This document shows, piece after piece, positions 39,727-47,822 of a DNA stretch of 64,000 nucleotides. The stretch comes from DASUPK01 sp963795665 (GTDB lineage Bacteria > Actinomycetota > Thermoleophilia > Solirubrobacterales > 70-9). The first letter of the stretch is position 1, and each line of letters starts with the position of its first letter. The position numbers and the translations under genes are program-made. The notes under the pieces were generated by a model that had not been told where the DNA came from, ran no database searches, and saw only the letters and a list, made by a program, of their open reading frames with translations. The DNA lies in the NCBI GenBank assembly GCA_963795665.1, contig CAWCIP010000025.1, positions 18,590 to 82,589 on the forward strand, given 5' to 3'.

Positions 39727-41241
39727 ACTTCAACGCCCCCCACATCGACTATTCCGGGCTCTCGCCCGTCATCTCGCTCACGGCGGGGATCGTGGTCGTC
39801 CTGATGGTCGGGCTGCTGCCGCGGATCAACCGCTTCACGGTCGCGGGCCTGACGATCGCGGTGCTCGCGGTCACGGCGGCTCGCTGCATCATCGAATGGA
39901 ACACGAACCAGAGCCTGGTCGCCGGGGCGCTGCGGCTCGACGCGTTCGGCCTGGCCGCGACCCTGATCGCCTGCACGGCCGCCGCGGTCGTCGTCCTGCT
40001 GGCGATCCGGGAGCCCGCCGCGGAGGAGGCGACCCACGGTGCCTTCTACGCGCTGCTGCTCGGCTCGGTCCTGGGTATGACCTTGATCTCCCAGGCGCAG
40101 AACCTGGTCGCCTTCTTCGTCGCGCTCGAGCTGCTCTCGATCCCGCTCTACGTGCTGAGCGCCTCGGCCCGCCGGGAGGAGCGCTCGCTCGAGTCGGGGC
40201 TGAAGTACCTGATCATCGGGTCGATCGGCTCCGCGACGCTCCTCTACGGCTTCGCGCTGCTCTACGGCGCGTCCGGCTCGACCGACTTCTCGGGGATCGC
40301 GCACGCCGTCGGCCCCGGCGGCCACGGCAACGACACGCTCATCCTGATCGGGACCGCGATGGCTGCGACCGGGCTCGCCTTCAAGACCTCGCTGGCGCCC
40401 TTCCACCAGTGGACGCCCGACGTCTACCAGGGCGCCCCCACGCCGGTGACGGCGTTCATGGCGGTCGCGACCAAGGCCGCCGCCTTCATCGCGCTGGCCC
40501 GCCTCTTCGAGGTCGCGCTCGGGCCGATCGCCCACGACTGGAAGCCGGCGCTCGCCGCCATCGCCGTCGCGTCGATCGCGATCGGCAACATCGGCGCCCT
40601 CGGACAGGACTCCCTGAAGCGCCTGATGGGCTACTCGGGGATCGCCCAGGCCGGCTACATGCTGGCCGGCGTGGTGGTGGCGACCGAGAAGGGGCTCGAG
40701 GCCCTCGTCTTCTACCTTGCCGCCTACACGCTGATGAACCTGGCGGTGTTCGCGGTGATCGTCGCTCGTGAGCGCGAGACCGACCGCGGCGACGACATCG
40801 AGTCCGTCGCCGGCCTCGGCCGCTCCCGCCCGCTGCTCGCCTGGCCGCTCACCATCGGGATGCTCGCGCTGGCGGGCCTCCCCGGCACCTCCGGCTTCAT
40901 GGGCAAGCTCTTCCTGATCGAGGCGACCGTCGACGGGGACTACACCTGGCTCGGCGTGATCATCGTGATCGGCTCGATGGTCTCGCTCGCCTACTACCTG
41001 CGGGTGGTCGCGGCCGTCTGGATGAGACCCGAGCCAACCGCAGCCCCTGCCCAGGCGATGCCCGCGATCGCCGGCGGATCGCCCGAGGCCGATGCGGCGA
41101 CCGAAGGGCACGGGCCGCTGCGCGCTCATCTTCGGCTCTGCCCTGCTCTGCGCGACCGCGACGGTCGTCTTCGGAATCGCGCCGTCGCCGCTGATCGACT
41201 GGGCCTCGCACGCGGCCTCGTCTCTCGCGACGACCATCTAG
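39723..41241 (+). CDS. nuoN: NADH-quinone oxidoreductase subunit N (frameshift near end)
   Basis: The third antiporter-like subunit, about 505 residues: FVALELLSIPLYVLSASARR, LKYLIIGSIGSATLLYGFAL, LAFKTSLAPFHQWTPDVYQG and KRLMGYSGIAQAGYMLAGVV. After an Ala/Pro-rich linker the open frame loses its hydrophobic character near 41115 and runs to 41255 as an Arg-rich stretch. In the next frame the expected last helix appears (LIFGSALLCATATVVFGIAP) and ends WASHAASSLATTI at TAG 41239-41241. A one- or two-base error near 41110-41122 explains this. Confidence 0.94.
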
Positions 41242-41259
41242 CCCGCGACCGATGAAATC

Positions 41260-41274
41260 CCCGGCCAGGCCGGG
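41260..41274 (+). terminator. weak hairpin after nuo operon
   Basis: CCCGGCC-A-GGCCGGG followed by TCATT, 19 bases after the nuoN end and before the MFS gene. Short loop; the terminator role is uncertain. Confidence 0.35.
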
Positions 41275-41286
41275 TCATTACCTTCA

Positions 41287-42558
41287 GTGGAGATGCCCAC
41301 ACCGCGCTCAATCCAGCGCACCTACCTCATGCTGATGCTGGGGAACACCCTGGCTACCTCGCTGATCTGGGGCATCAACACGATCTTCCTGCTCGACGCG
41401 GGGCTCAGCAACCTCGAGGCCTTCGCGGCGAACGCCTTCTTCACCGCCGGAATGGTCATCTTCGAGATCCCCACCGGGATCGTCGCCGACACGATCGGCA
41501 GGCGGACGTCCTACCTGCTCGGCACGCTGACCCTCTCGGCGGCGAGCCTGGTCTACGTGCTGCTCTGGCAGATCGGGGCGCCCTTCTGGGAGTGGGCGGC
41601 CGTCTCACTCGGCCTCGGCCTCGGGTTCACATTCTTCTCGGGCGCGGTCGAGGCCTGGCTCGTCGATGCCCTCACCGCCACCGGCTACACCGGCGATCTG
41701 GAGACGGTCTTCGGCCGAGGCCAGATCGTCACCGGCATCGGGATGCTGACGGGATCAATCGCGGGCGGCTTCCTCGCGCAGCAGGTCAGTCTCGGCTTCC
41801 CCTTCGTGCTCCGCGGCGTGATCCTGATCGTCATGTTCGCCGTGGCGTTCAGGCTCATGCACGACGTCGGCTTCGCTCCCGTGAAGGGCGGGCGCCCGCT
41901 GGCCGAGATGCGGAAGATCGCCTCCAACTCGATCGACTACGGCTGGCGCGTCCCGGCGGTCAAGTGGCTGATGGTCGAGGCGCTCTTCACCGGCGGCGTC
42001 GGGATCTATGCCTTCTATGCGCTTCAGCCCTACCTGCTCCAGCTCTACGGCGATCCGCATGCCTACCAGGTGGCGGGCCTGGCGGCTGCGATCGTGGCGG
42101 CCGCCCAGATCCTCGGCGGCATCGCGGCACCGCGCATCCGCGGGCTCTTCCACCGCCGCACCTCCGCACTGCTCCTGATGGCGGCGGCGAGTGCCGTCAC
42201 GCTCGTGCTGGTCGGATCGGTCAAGAGCTTCTGGCCGGTGATCGGCTTGACCACCATCTGGGGACTGCTGTTCGCGGCGACGATGCCGATCAGGCAGACC
42301 TACATCAACGGGATGATCCCCTCGCAGCAGCGAGCAACGATCCTCTCCTTCGACTCGATGATGTCCTCGACGGGAGGGGTCTGGACGCAGCCGGTGCTCG
42401 GCAAGACCGCCGATGCCTACGGATACCCCACCTCGTACGTGATCTCGGGCGCGATCGGCGCCCTCGCGGTGCCCTTCCTCGCCCTCTCGCGACGTCAGAA
42501 CAACCCCGCGGACACGCTCGAGGTGGCCGAGGCGGAGCCGGTACCGCAGCCCGCCTGA
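41287..42558 (+). CDS. MFS transporter
   Basis: A 423-residue major facilitator with 12 predicted helices. The loop 2-3 signature is GIVADTIGRRTSYLLGTLTL. The N-terminal half starts RTYLMLMLGNTLATSLIWGI, and there is a central loop before EMRKIASNSIDYGWRVP. No substrate-determining motif is recognised; drug or metabolite export is most common for this group. Start either GTG 41287 or ATG 41293. It follows the nuo operon after only a weak hairpin, so read-through is possible. Confidence 0.9.
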   Translation: MEMPTPRSIQRTYLMLMLGNTLATSLIWGINTIFLLDAGLSNLEAFAANAFFTAGMVIFEIPTGIVADTIGRRTSYLLGTLTLSAASLVYVLLWQIGAPFWEWAAVSLGLGLGFTFFSGAVEAWLVDALTATGYTGDLETVFGRGQIVTGIGMLTGSIAGGFLAQQVSLGFPFVLRGVILIVMFAVAFRLMHDVGFAPVKGGRPLAEMRKIASNSIDYGWRVPAVKWLMVEALFTGGVGIYAFYALQPYLLQLYGDPHAYQVAGLAAAIVAAAQILGGIAAPRIRGLFHRRTSALLLMAAASAVTLVLVGSVKSFWPVIGLTTIWGLLFAATMPIRQTYINGMIPSQQRATILSFDSMMSSTGGVWTQPVLGKTADAYGYPTSYVISGAIGALAVPFLALSRRQNNPADTLEVAEAEPVPQPA

Positions 42559-42562
42559 GCTC

Positions 42563-43501
42563 CTATCGGCCGTTCCCCCCGACGAACCGGACGAGCTCCG
42601 GAACGATCCGCTCGTGAGCGTCCTCCTGGAGGTAGTGGCCCGCGTCCTCGAGCCTGGTCACCGCTGCATCGGGGAACGTCTTCAGCCAGAGCCCGTCCAG
42701 GAAGTTGGGAGTGAACGCAACGTCCTTCATCGCCCAGCAGATCTGCACCGGCTTTGACCGGAAGTCCCGCTTCAACCCCTCCTCGATCTCGGTCGTCATC
42801 TCCAGGACCGGGCCGCCGTCGGTGACGGGGATCTCTCGCGGGAAGACCAGAATGCCGGTCCGTTCCGACCATCCACGGTGCACGTCCCGGTACGCGCTCT
42901 TCACGATCGGCGTGAGCCGTTCGCGATGCACGACGCCCTGCCCGAAGAGGAAGCCTCGCTTGAACGCGTCGAGACCCTTGACGAGGACCTCGCCGATACC
43001 CGGAGTACGGAACAGCCTCAGCGGCAGCGGCAGGGGCACCTTGTCCTTGCCCGGCGGAAGCGTCTCCGGGTGCCAGCCGTGGGCAAAGGTGTTGAGGATG
43101 AAGAGGCGCTCGACACGCTCCGGGTGGCGGGTCGCCCAGTAGAGGCCGATCGGCCCGCCCCAGTCCTGTGGCACCACCGTCGCCCCGCTCAGGTCGAGCG
43201 ACTCGAGCAGCGCCTCCAGCCGCCGCGCGTGCCTGGGTACCCGATAGAGCTCCGGGTCATCGGGTTTGTCCGAGCGGCCGAACCCGAGATGGTCGGGCAC
43301 GATCGCCCGGTGTCCGGCCTCGACCAGCGGCGGGATGAAGTGGCGATAGAGGTAGCCCCAGGTCGGATTGCCGTGCACCAGGACGACGGGGCGGCCGTCG
43401 CGCGGACCCTCGTCGACGTAGTGCATGCGACCGTCGTCGGAGTCGAACCACTTCGGCTGGTAGGGCCATGTCCCCTGGAACGTCGTGTCGGTCGCGGCCA
43501 T
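42563..43501 (-). CDS. haloalkane dehalogenase-like alpha/beta hydrolase
   Basis: A 312-residue alpha/beta hydrolase with the haloalkane dehalogenase layout: oxyanion/halide region HGNPTW (43-48), nucleophile Asp113 in VVPQDWGGP followed by the halide-binding Trp, PDHLGFGRSDKP, candidate acid in AMKDVAFTPNF and the catalytic His in LEDAGHYLQEDAHE. Asp in place of Ser as nucleophile favours dehalogenase or related C-X hydrolysis; the actual substrate is unknown. Its start overlaps by 17 bases the start region of the divergent AEC gene. Confidence 0.9.
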   Translation of the reverse strand: MAATDTTFQGTWPYQPKWFDSDDGRMHYVDEGPRDGRPVVLVHGNPTWGYLYRHFIPPLVEAGHRAIVPDHLGFGRSDKPDDPELYRVPRHARRLEALLESLDLSGATVVPQDWGGPIGLYWATRHPERVERLFILNTFAHGWHPETLPPGKDKVPLPLPLRLFRTPGIGEVLVKGLDAFKRGFLFGQGVVHRERLTPIVKSAYRDVHRGWSERTGILVFPREIPVTDGGPVLEMTTEIEEGLKRDFRSKPVQICWAMKDVAFTPNFLDGLWLKTFPDAAVTRLEDAGHYLQEDAHERIVPELVRFVGGNGR

Positions 43502-44513
43502 CGAACCGTCACGCTATCGCGCGACGCTGGGAGGATGGCGCCCCTTGGGCGTCCTCCTGACCGTCGCCGCGATCGCCCTCTCCGGCTCGGCCGGGGTCGC
43601 CGCCGAGCGCCGCTGGCCCGCCAGCGCCGTCGGCTGGGCCCGGCGCCTGCTGGTGATCTCGCTGTACACGCTGATCCCGTTCGTCGTCTTCTTCAACCTG
43701 AACCGGGTCCATCTGAACGCCGACCTCGCGGGCGGGCTGGCGATCGGCTGGGTCGCGATCCTGAGCGCGGCAGGGCTCGCCTGGCTCGTGGGGAGCCGCC
43801 TGCTTCGCCTGGCGCGGCCGACGACCGGGTCGGTGATCACCGGGACCCTGATCCCGAACTCGGGATACCTCGGCTATCCGCTGGTCGCGTCGCTGCTCGG
43901 CTTCCACGCCCTCGGCCAGGCCGTGGTCTACGACGTGGTGGTCTCCGCTCCCTGCCTGCTGCTGCTGGGCTTCGGCGTGGGCGCCGCCTTCGGCACCAGG
44001 GCGGGGGCCGGCTTCGGCGAGCGCATCGTCGCCTTCCTGACGCGCAACCCGCCGCTCTACGCCGCGGTCGCCGGGCTGCTCGCCCCCAGCTCGTTCGCCC
44101 CCGACGTGCTCGTCGACATCTCTCGCGGGATGGTGATCGCGTTGCTGCCGATCGGGTTCTTCGCGGTGGGCGCCGTGCTGGCCGAGGAGGCGGAGGAGGA
44201 GATGCGAGGGCGCCCCGCAGGCGAAGCCGAGGAGCGACCCGTTTTGTTCTTGAGCTCGCCCTTTCACCCGCCGGTGGGCGCCACGATCCTGCTGCGGCTC
44301 GTGATCGCGCCGGGCCTTCTCATCCTCCTCTCGCTCCCCTTCATCGACCTACCCGGCCCGTACCTGCTGCTGGCGGCGATGCCGTGCGGGGTGAACACGC
44401 TGCTGATTGCACACGTCTACGGGCTCGACGCCAAGCTGGCGGCTCAGGCCGTGGCGTGGACGACGGCGATCGCGGTCGTTGCGGTTTTGGGCGCCCAATC
44501 GATCTGGGGTTGA
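43485..44513 (+). CDS. AEC-family (auxin efflux carrier-like) transporter
   Basis: A membrane protein of up to 342 residues with about 9-10 helices. Family hallmarks are FFNLNRVHLN, TGTLIPNSGYLGYPLVASLL and the late PCGVNTLLIAHVYG. The GTG start at 43485 overlaps the divergent dehalogenase gene; TTG 43547 behind GGGAGG would start directly at the first helix and is a serious alternative. A hydrophilic loop (EMRGRPAGEAEERPVLF) is encoded by a dispersed repeat (44201-44246) also seen at 25666, apparently inserted in frame. Confidence 0.88.
   Translation: MSVAAIEPSRYRATLGGWRPLGVLLTVAAIALSGSAGVAAERRWPASAVGWARRLLVISLYTLIPFVVFFNLNRVHLNADLAGGLAIGWVAILSAAGLAWLVGSRLLRLARPTTGSVITGTLIPNSGYLGYPLVASLLGFHALGQAVVYDVVVSAPCLLLLGFGVGAAFGTRAGAGFGERIVAFLTRNPPLYAAVAGLLAPSSFAPDVLVDISRGMVIALLPIGFFAVGAVLAEEAEEEMRGRPAGEAEERPVLFLSSPFHPPVGATILLRLVIAPGLLILLSLPFIDLPGPYLLLAAMPCGVNTLLIAHVYGLDAKLAAQAVAWTTAIAVVAVLGAQSIWG
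44201..44246. repeat. dispersed GATGCGAGGG...ACCCGTTT repeat, copy 2
   Basis: Copy of the intergenic element at 25666-25708, here inside the AEC transporter reading frame; the shared ends GATGCGAGGG and ACCCGTTT define its limits. Confidence 0.55.
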
Positions 44514-44531
44514 AGCTACGCTGGCTCGCCC

Positions 44532-46172
44532 GTGCGCTACCCGGTCGAGTCATTCACAGACGAGGAACGGAGGCTTCTCTCCCCCCACGTCACGAACCTC
44601 GACCGCCCGGTCTTCGCCCTCGTCAACCTGCCGGAGACGATCAAGGGGGCGCTCTTCGCCCGCTACTCCCGCTACCCGGGGACGCTGCGGCGCCTCTATT
44701 TGGACGAGTTCGCCGCCGACGTCCCGGAGGGCGGCCGGCCCTTCGAGGGCGAGGAGGGGAACCGGGCCGCCGGGCTCTACGAGCGCGTCTTCATGGGCTA
44801 CGGCGACGACTCCATCGCGCAGGTCGGCGGCGCGCACGTCGCCTGCGAGTGGGTCTCCAACGTGCTCACCAAGGTGCTGCAGCGCGGCCGCCTCGCGGCC
44901 TACCTCGAGCAGTCCACCCGATACATCCCCTACGACCAGCCGCTGCCCGAGTCGGCGGGGGGCGGCCACCGCTTCTACCGCGACGACCAGCTCGGGCCGG
45001 AGTACGGGGAGGCGATGGAGGAGCTCTTCGAGATCTACTCGCGCTCCCTCGTCCAGGTGCGCGAGTGGGCCGCCGAGCGCTGGCCCCGGGGAGATGAGCC
45101 CGAGGCGGCCTGGCAGCTGTCGATCAAGGCGAAGGCGCTCGACCTGCTGCGCGGACTGCTGCCCGCCTCGACCCTGAGCCACGTCGGCATCTTCGCCTCC
45201 GGACAGGCCTATGAGCAGATGCTGCTCCGCATGCTGGCCTCGCCCCTGCCGGAGGCGCGTCACTTCGCCACGATGATCCTCGAGGAGCTCAAGAAGGTGA
45301 TGCCGAGCTTCGTCGCCCGCGTCGAGCGGCCGGAGCGCGGCGGGGAGTGGATCTCCTATCTGGAGGGGCGCCGGGAGGCCGCTGAGGGCTGGGTCGCCCG
45401 GATGGGCCTCGACCGCTCCGAGGGCAACGAGATGGCACCGTCGGTCGAGCTGATCGACGTCGACGGCTCCGAGGACGAGCTGATCGCCGCTTCGCTGTTC
45501 GAGTCGGCCGGCAGCTCCGAGCGGGCCATCCTCGATCGCGTGCGGGCACTGCCGCCCGACGAGCAGGCCGAGATCATCGCCGACCTCGCCGGGGAGCGGC
45601 CCAACCGGCGCCACCGCCCGGGCCGCGGCTGGGAGGCGGTCCGGTACCGGTTCGAGATCGTCTCCGACTACGGCGGCTTCCGCGACCTGCAGCGCCACCG
45701 GATGCTGACCTGCCAGTGGCAGCGGCTCAGCCCCGACCTCGGCGCCGGGATCCCCGACGAGATCCGCGAGGCCGGAGCCGGCTCCGAGTACGAGCGGGCA
45801 CTGGAGATCTCGCGCACTGAGCACGACCGGCTGGCGGACGCCGGCCTCAATGAGGCGGCGCCGTACGCGCTCTGCCTCGGCTACCGGATTCGCTACCTGC
45901 TCGACCTGAACGCACGCGAGGCGATGCACCTGATCGAGCTGCGCTCCGGCCGCGAGGGTCACCCGACCTACCGGGCCGTCGCCCAGGCGATGCACGAGCG
46001 CATCGCCTCGGTCCACCCTGCGATCGCAGCGGCGATGACCCATGTGGACGCCTCCACCGAGCCCCGCCTCGAGCGCATCATGAGCGAGATCCGAACCCAC
46101 CGGAAGCGGATCGCGGCCGAGGCCGAGCCCGAGCCTTCGGACGCCCCGCCCGGCGTCAGCGCGCTGGGCTGA
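44532..46172 (+). CDS. thyX: tandem-domain FAD-dependent thymidylate synthase (ThyX-like)
   Basis: A 546-residue protein made of two ThyX domains (about 1-270 and 300-520); classical ThyX is a homotetramer of about 220-250-residue chains making dTMP from dUMP with FAD and methylenetetrahydrofolate. The ThyX motif RHRxxSxNxxSxRY is divided. Domain 1 has RGRLAAYLEQSTRY (about residues 118-131), with His replaced by Gly but the second half EQSTRY intact. Domain 2 has RHRMLTCQWQRLSP (about 388-401), with RHR intact but the second half lost. A dUMP-site-like ARE..HLIELRSGREGHP follows in domain 2. The two halves may together form one working site. Confidence 0.88.
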   Translation: MRYPVESFTDEERRLLSPHVTNLDRPVFALVNLPETIKGALFARYSRYPGTLRRLYLDEFAADVPEGGRPFEGEEGNRAAGLYERVFMGYGDDSIAQVGGAHVACEWVSNVLTKVLQRGRLAAYLEQSTRYIPYDQPLPESAGGGHRFYRDDQLGPEYGEAMEELFEIYSRSLVQVREWAAERWPRGDEPEAAWQLSIKAKALDLLRGLLPASTLSHVGIFASGQAYEQMLLRMLASPLPEARHFATMILEELKKVMPSFVARVERPERGGEWISYLEGRREAAEGWVARMGLDRSEGNEMAPSVELIDVDGSEDELIAASLFESAGSSERAILDRVRALPPDEQAEIIADLAGERPNRRHRPGRGWEAVRYRFEIVSDYGGFRDLQRHRMLTCQWQRLSPDLGAGIPDEIREAGAGSEYERALEISRTEHDRLADAGLNEAAPYALCLGYRIRYLLDLNAREAMHLIELRSGREGHPTYRAVAQAMHERIASVHPAIAAAMTHVDASTEPRLERIMSEIRTHRKRIAAEAEPEPSDAPPGVSALG

Positions 46173-46234
46173 TCAATCCCGGGACCCTGGTTTTTCGTAG
46201 TTGACTGTGAGTCAGTGTCCGTAGGATTAAAAGC

Positions 46235-47020
46235 GTGAAGGGAGCGCGAGCCCTGGCGAGCGGGATGCTCGTCCTGGCGGCGATCTGCGCCGTCCCCGCC
46301 GTATCCGCCGCGCAGGACGCCGGCACGACGACGGATACCACGCCGACGACGACAACGACCACGACCACCACCCCGACGCCGGATCCCGCCACCGTGCCTG
46401 CCCGATCCACGGCGCGGACGCTGAGGCATCGAGACCTCAGGCGACGTCGGGGGGTGCGGCGGGGAAGTCCGAGCGACGCTGCCACCAACTCCGGAGTTAC
46501 GACCACGACCCTCAGCGGAGGGTCGCCGCCCGACGCAGCCCCCGGCGTCGCCCGTAAGTCCGCATCCGCCAGCGTCACGATGGGCGACTTCTTCTTCTCC
46601 TCGGCATCGGTGACGGTCGCCGTCGGCGACACGGTCACCTGGCACAACACCGGGCAGGCCCCCCACACGGCCACCGCCGACGACGGCAGCTTCGACACCG
46701 GCACGGTCAACCCCGGTGGCAGCGGCTCCCACACCTTCAACTCGCCGGGGACGTTCAGCTACATCTGCACGATCCACCCGAACATGAAGGGGACCATTCG
46801 GGTGCTGAGCTCGAGCGGCTCGAGCGGCGGAAGCGGCGGCGGCTCCGGCTCGAGCGGGTCGGGCACCTCCGAGTCCTCCGCCGTCGCCTCGCCGAACGCG
46901 GCGGGAACCTCCACCACGCTGCCGATGACCGGCCTCGCCGCCGGCGCTCTCGCGGCGACCGGGATTGCGCTTCTGCTCGGAGGCCTGATCATGCGCCGGC
47001 TCAGCGCCGGCGTTTCCTGA
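46235..47020 (+). CDS. LPxTG-anchored cupredoxin (plastocyanin-like)
   Basis: A 261-residue exported copper protein. Signal peptide to about residue 26, a Thr-rich linker, then a cupredoxin domain (about 110-190) with ligands His in NTGQAPHTA and Cys/His/Met in YICTIHPNM. A Ser/Gly linker follows, then LPMTG (a sortase site), a hydrophobic helix and a basic end RRLSAGVS, so it is cell-wall attached. Residues about 55-80 (RTLRHRDLRRRRGVRRG) are out of character; the alternative frame there reads ADAEASRPQATSGGAAGKS, typical linker, so two compensating base errors are possible. GTG start at 46235. Confidence 0.88.
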   Translation: MKGARALASGMLVLAAICAVPAVSAAQDAGTTTDTTPTTTTTTTTTPTPDPATVPARSTARTLRHRDLRRRRGVRRGSPSDAATNSGVTTTTLSGGSPPDAAPGVARKSASASVTMGDFFFSSASVTVAVGDTVTWHNTGQAPHTATADDGSFDTGTVNPGGSGSHTFNSPGTFSYICTIHPNMKGTIRVLSSSGSSGGSGGGSGSSGSGTSESSAVASPNAAGTSTTLPMTGLAAGALAATGIALLLGGLIMRRLSAGVS

Positions 47021-47073
47021 CCAGCGTCAGCTTTCCGCACTCGCGTGTTGGCGGTGCCGCCCGGCGGATGGGT

Positions 47074-47820
47074 TCAGCCTACGGCGTGAAGGGTCAGCAC
47101 GCAGGTCGAGCTCGCCGGATCAACCGATACCGCGACGGCGCCGCTCGCGGTCGTGTCCTGGGGGTCGAGGATCGCGAACGACGCCTCCTCGGCGGCAACG
47201 GACGTGCTCGTCAAGATCGCGAGGAACTCAACGTCGAAGGGCTGGAGCTGGTGGACAAAGTCCGGGTCCGCGCCCTGGCCGTCAACAACCAGCACCGCAC
47301 CGGTGTCGGCGACCGTCGGCTCGATTCCGACCTGCATCGACCCGGCCCCATCGTTGTTGCAGAAGCCGCTCAGGGCCACGCGCCCGATCGTGAGCAGCGA
47401 CTGAGAGGCCGTACCGCCACCGGCAGGGGCGGTGAGCCGTGCAGTGGCCGCGTGCAGGAAGCCGAGGTCGGCAATGTCGGCGGGGGTGAGCGAATCGTCG
47501 GCGACCTTCCCGCCCGTCACCGCGTTGCGCGCGATCAGGGGATTCGGGTAGCTGCCCGCGAGGTCCCCGCCCGCCGTGCCGGTTGCAGGCCCGACCGGGC
47601 CCGGCGGACCCTGCGGCCCGGGCTGTCCCTGAAGCGCGTTGACCTGCGCCTGGAGGCGCGTCACCCGTTTCTTCAGCTTCTTGAGCTGCTTGTTGACGCT
47701 GGCGCTCGCGCTCGCTCGTGGTCCGCCCGTCCCGCTCCCGCCGCCCGCGTGAGCGACCTGGGTGATCAGCACCGCCAAGACCAAGGCGGCTAGACCCACG
47801 ACCGGTCCCTTCCCGCGCAC
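47074..47820 (-). CDS. surface protein with coiled coil and collagen-like segment
   Basis: A 248-residue exported protein, last of a minus-strand operon (GTG start at 47820, two bases after the previous TAG). The N-terminal signal/anchor is VVGLAALVLAVLITQVAHAG. Next comes a coiled coil (VNKQLKKLKKRVTRLQAQVN), a short collagen-like GPQGPPGPVGPA, the recurrent segment GDLAGSYPNPLIARNAVTGG, and a beta-rich C-terminal domain with two cysteines. The order suggests a trimeric stalk with a C-terminal head. Specific function unknown. Confidence 0.82.
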   Translation of the reverse strand: MRGKGPVVGLAALVLAVLITQVAHAGGGSGTGGPRASASASVNKQLKKLKKRVTRLQAQVNALQGQPGPQGPPGPVGPATGTAGGDLAGSYPNPLIARNAVTGGKVADDSLTPADIADLGFLHAATARLTAPAGGGTASQSLLTIGRVALSGFCNNDGAGSMQVGIEPTVADTGAVLVVDGQGADPDFVHQLQPFDVEFLAILTSTSVAAEEASFAILDPQDTTASGAVAVSVDPASSTCVLTLHAVG

Positions 47821-47822
47821 GC

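Noticed and set aside
39630..41237. 535-codon antisense open frame over nuoN
   Set aside because: Same reason; mirror of hydrophobic codons.
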